This document shows positions 6,487 through 6,487 of a stretch of 6,487 nucleotides of DNA, piece after piece. Position numbers and translations under genes: made by a program. This DNA comes from Pseudomonadota bacterium (GTDB lineage Bacteria > Pseudomonadota > Alphaproteobacteria > Rhizobiales > Rhizobiaceae). The DNA lies in assembly GCA_023433855.1 (NCBI GenBank), contig JAEYTV010000519.1, positions 1 to 6,487 of the forward strand, given 5' to 3'. Every line of letters begins with the position of its first letter. The stretch's first letter is position 1. The notes under the pieces are model-generated. The model had not been told where the DNA came from and ran no database searches. It saw only the letters and a program-made list of their open reading frames with translations.

Positions 6487-6487
6487 G

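Noticed and set aside
6404..6487. Plus-strand open frame starting ATGGCAAAG at 6404
   Set aside because: It has no Shine-Dalgarno and an Arg/Ser/Cys-rich translation without recognisable features, and it runs off the edge, so it cannot be supported.

Overview
The window reads as chromosomal DNA from an alphaproteobacterium, most likely a member of the Hyphomicrobiales (Rhizobium, Agrobacterium or a near relative). I base this on the GC-rich coding, on the Dxs protein, whose sequence and ...GVGFAG C-terminus match what I remember of rhizobial Dxs, and on the chemoreceptor, whose signalling tip and C-terminal WxxF-type ending are of the rhizobial kind. No mobile element, CRISPR array, tRNA or rRNA is visible.

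Left part, plus strand. Positions 2-931 are the 3' part of a methyl-accepting chemotaxis protein; its sensory and membrane part lies outside the window. A good rho-independent terminator (957-990) follows. Next comes a gene for an exported DUF4424 protein (1039-2034), a family with no established function that I know of.

Middle and right, minus strand. Reading from right to left, there is a two-domain GNAT-like acetyltransferase (5080-6198), a pirin-family bicupin (4062-4985) and dxs, encoding 1-deoxy-D-xylulose-5-phosphate synthase (2042-3961). The gaps are 94 and 100 bp, so the three could be co-transcribed, but each could also have its own promoter. dxs ends 7 bp from the convergent DUF4424 gene with no clear terminator between them.

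The last 290 bp (6199-6487) hold no long gene. They contain the putative promoter of the acetyltransferase gene, with a short tandem repeat, and a pair of short overlapping minus-strand reading frames. One frame has an ideal Shine-Dalgarno and an ATGA overlap, but both are uncertain.

Functionally, dxs is the committed step of the MEP isoprenoid pathway and consumes pyruvate. Pirins in other bacteria have been reported to affect pyruvate metabolism through a TPP-dependent enzyme complex, so the pirin-dxs pair is the most interesting association here. I see no convincing evidence of a wholly new multi-gene system. The less understood items are the DUF4424 protein, the degenerate GNAT-like protein and the short frames at the right edge.
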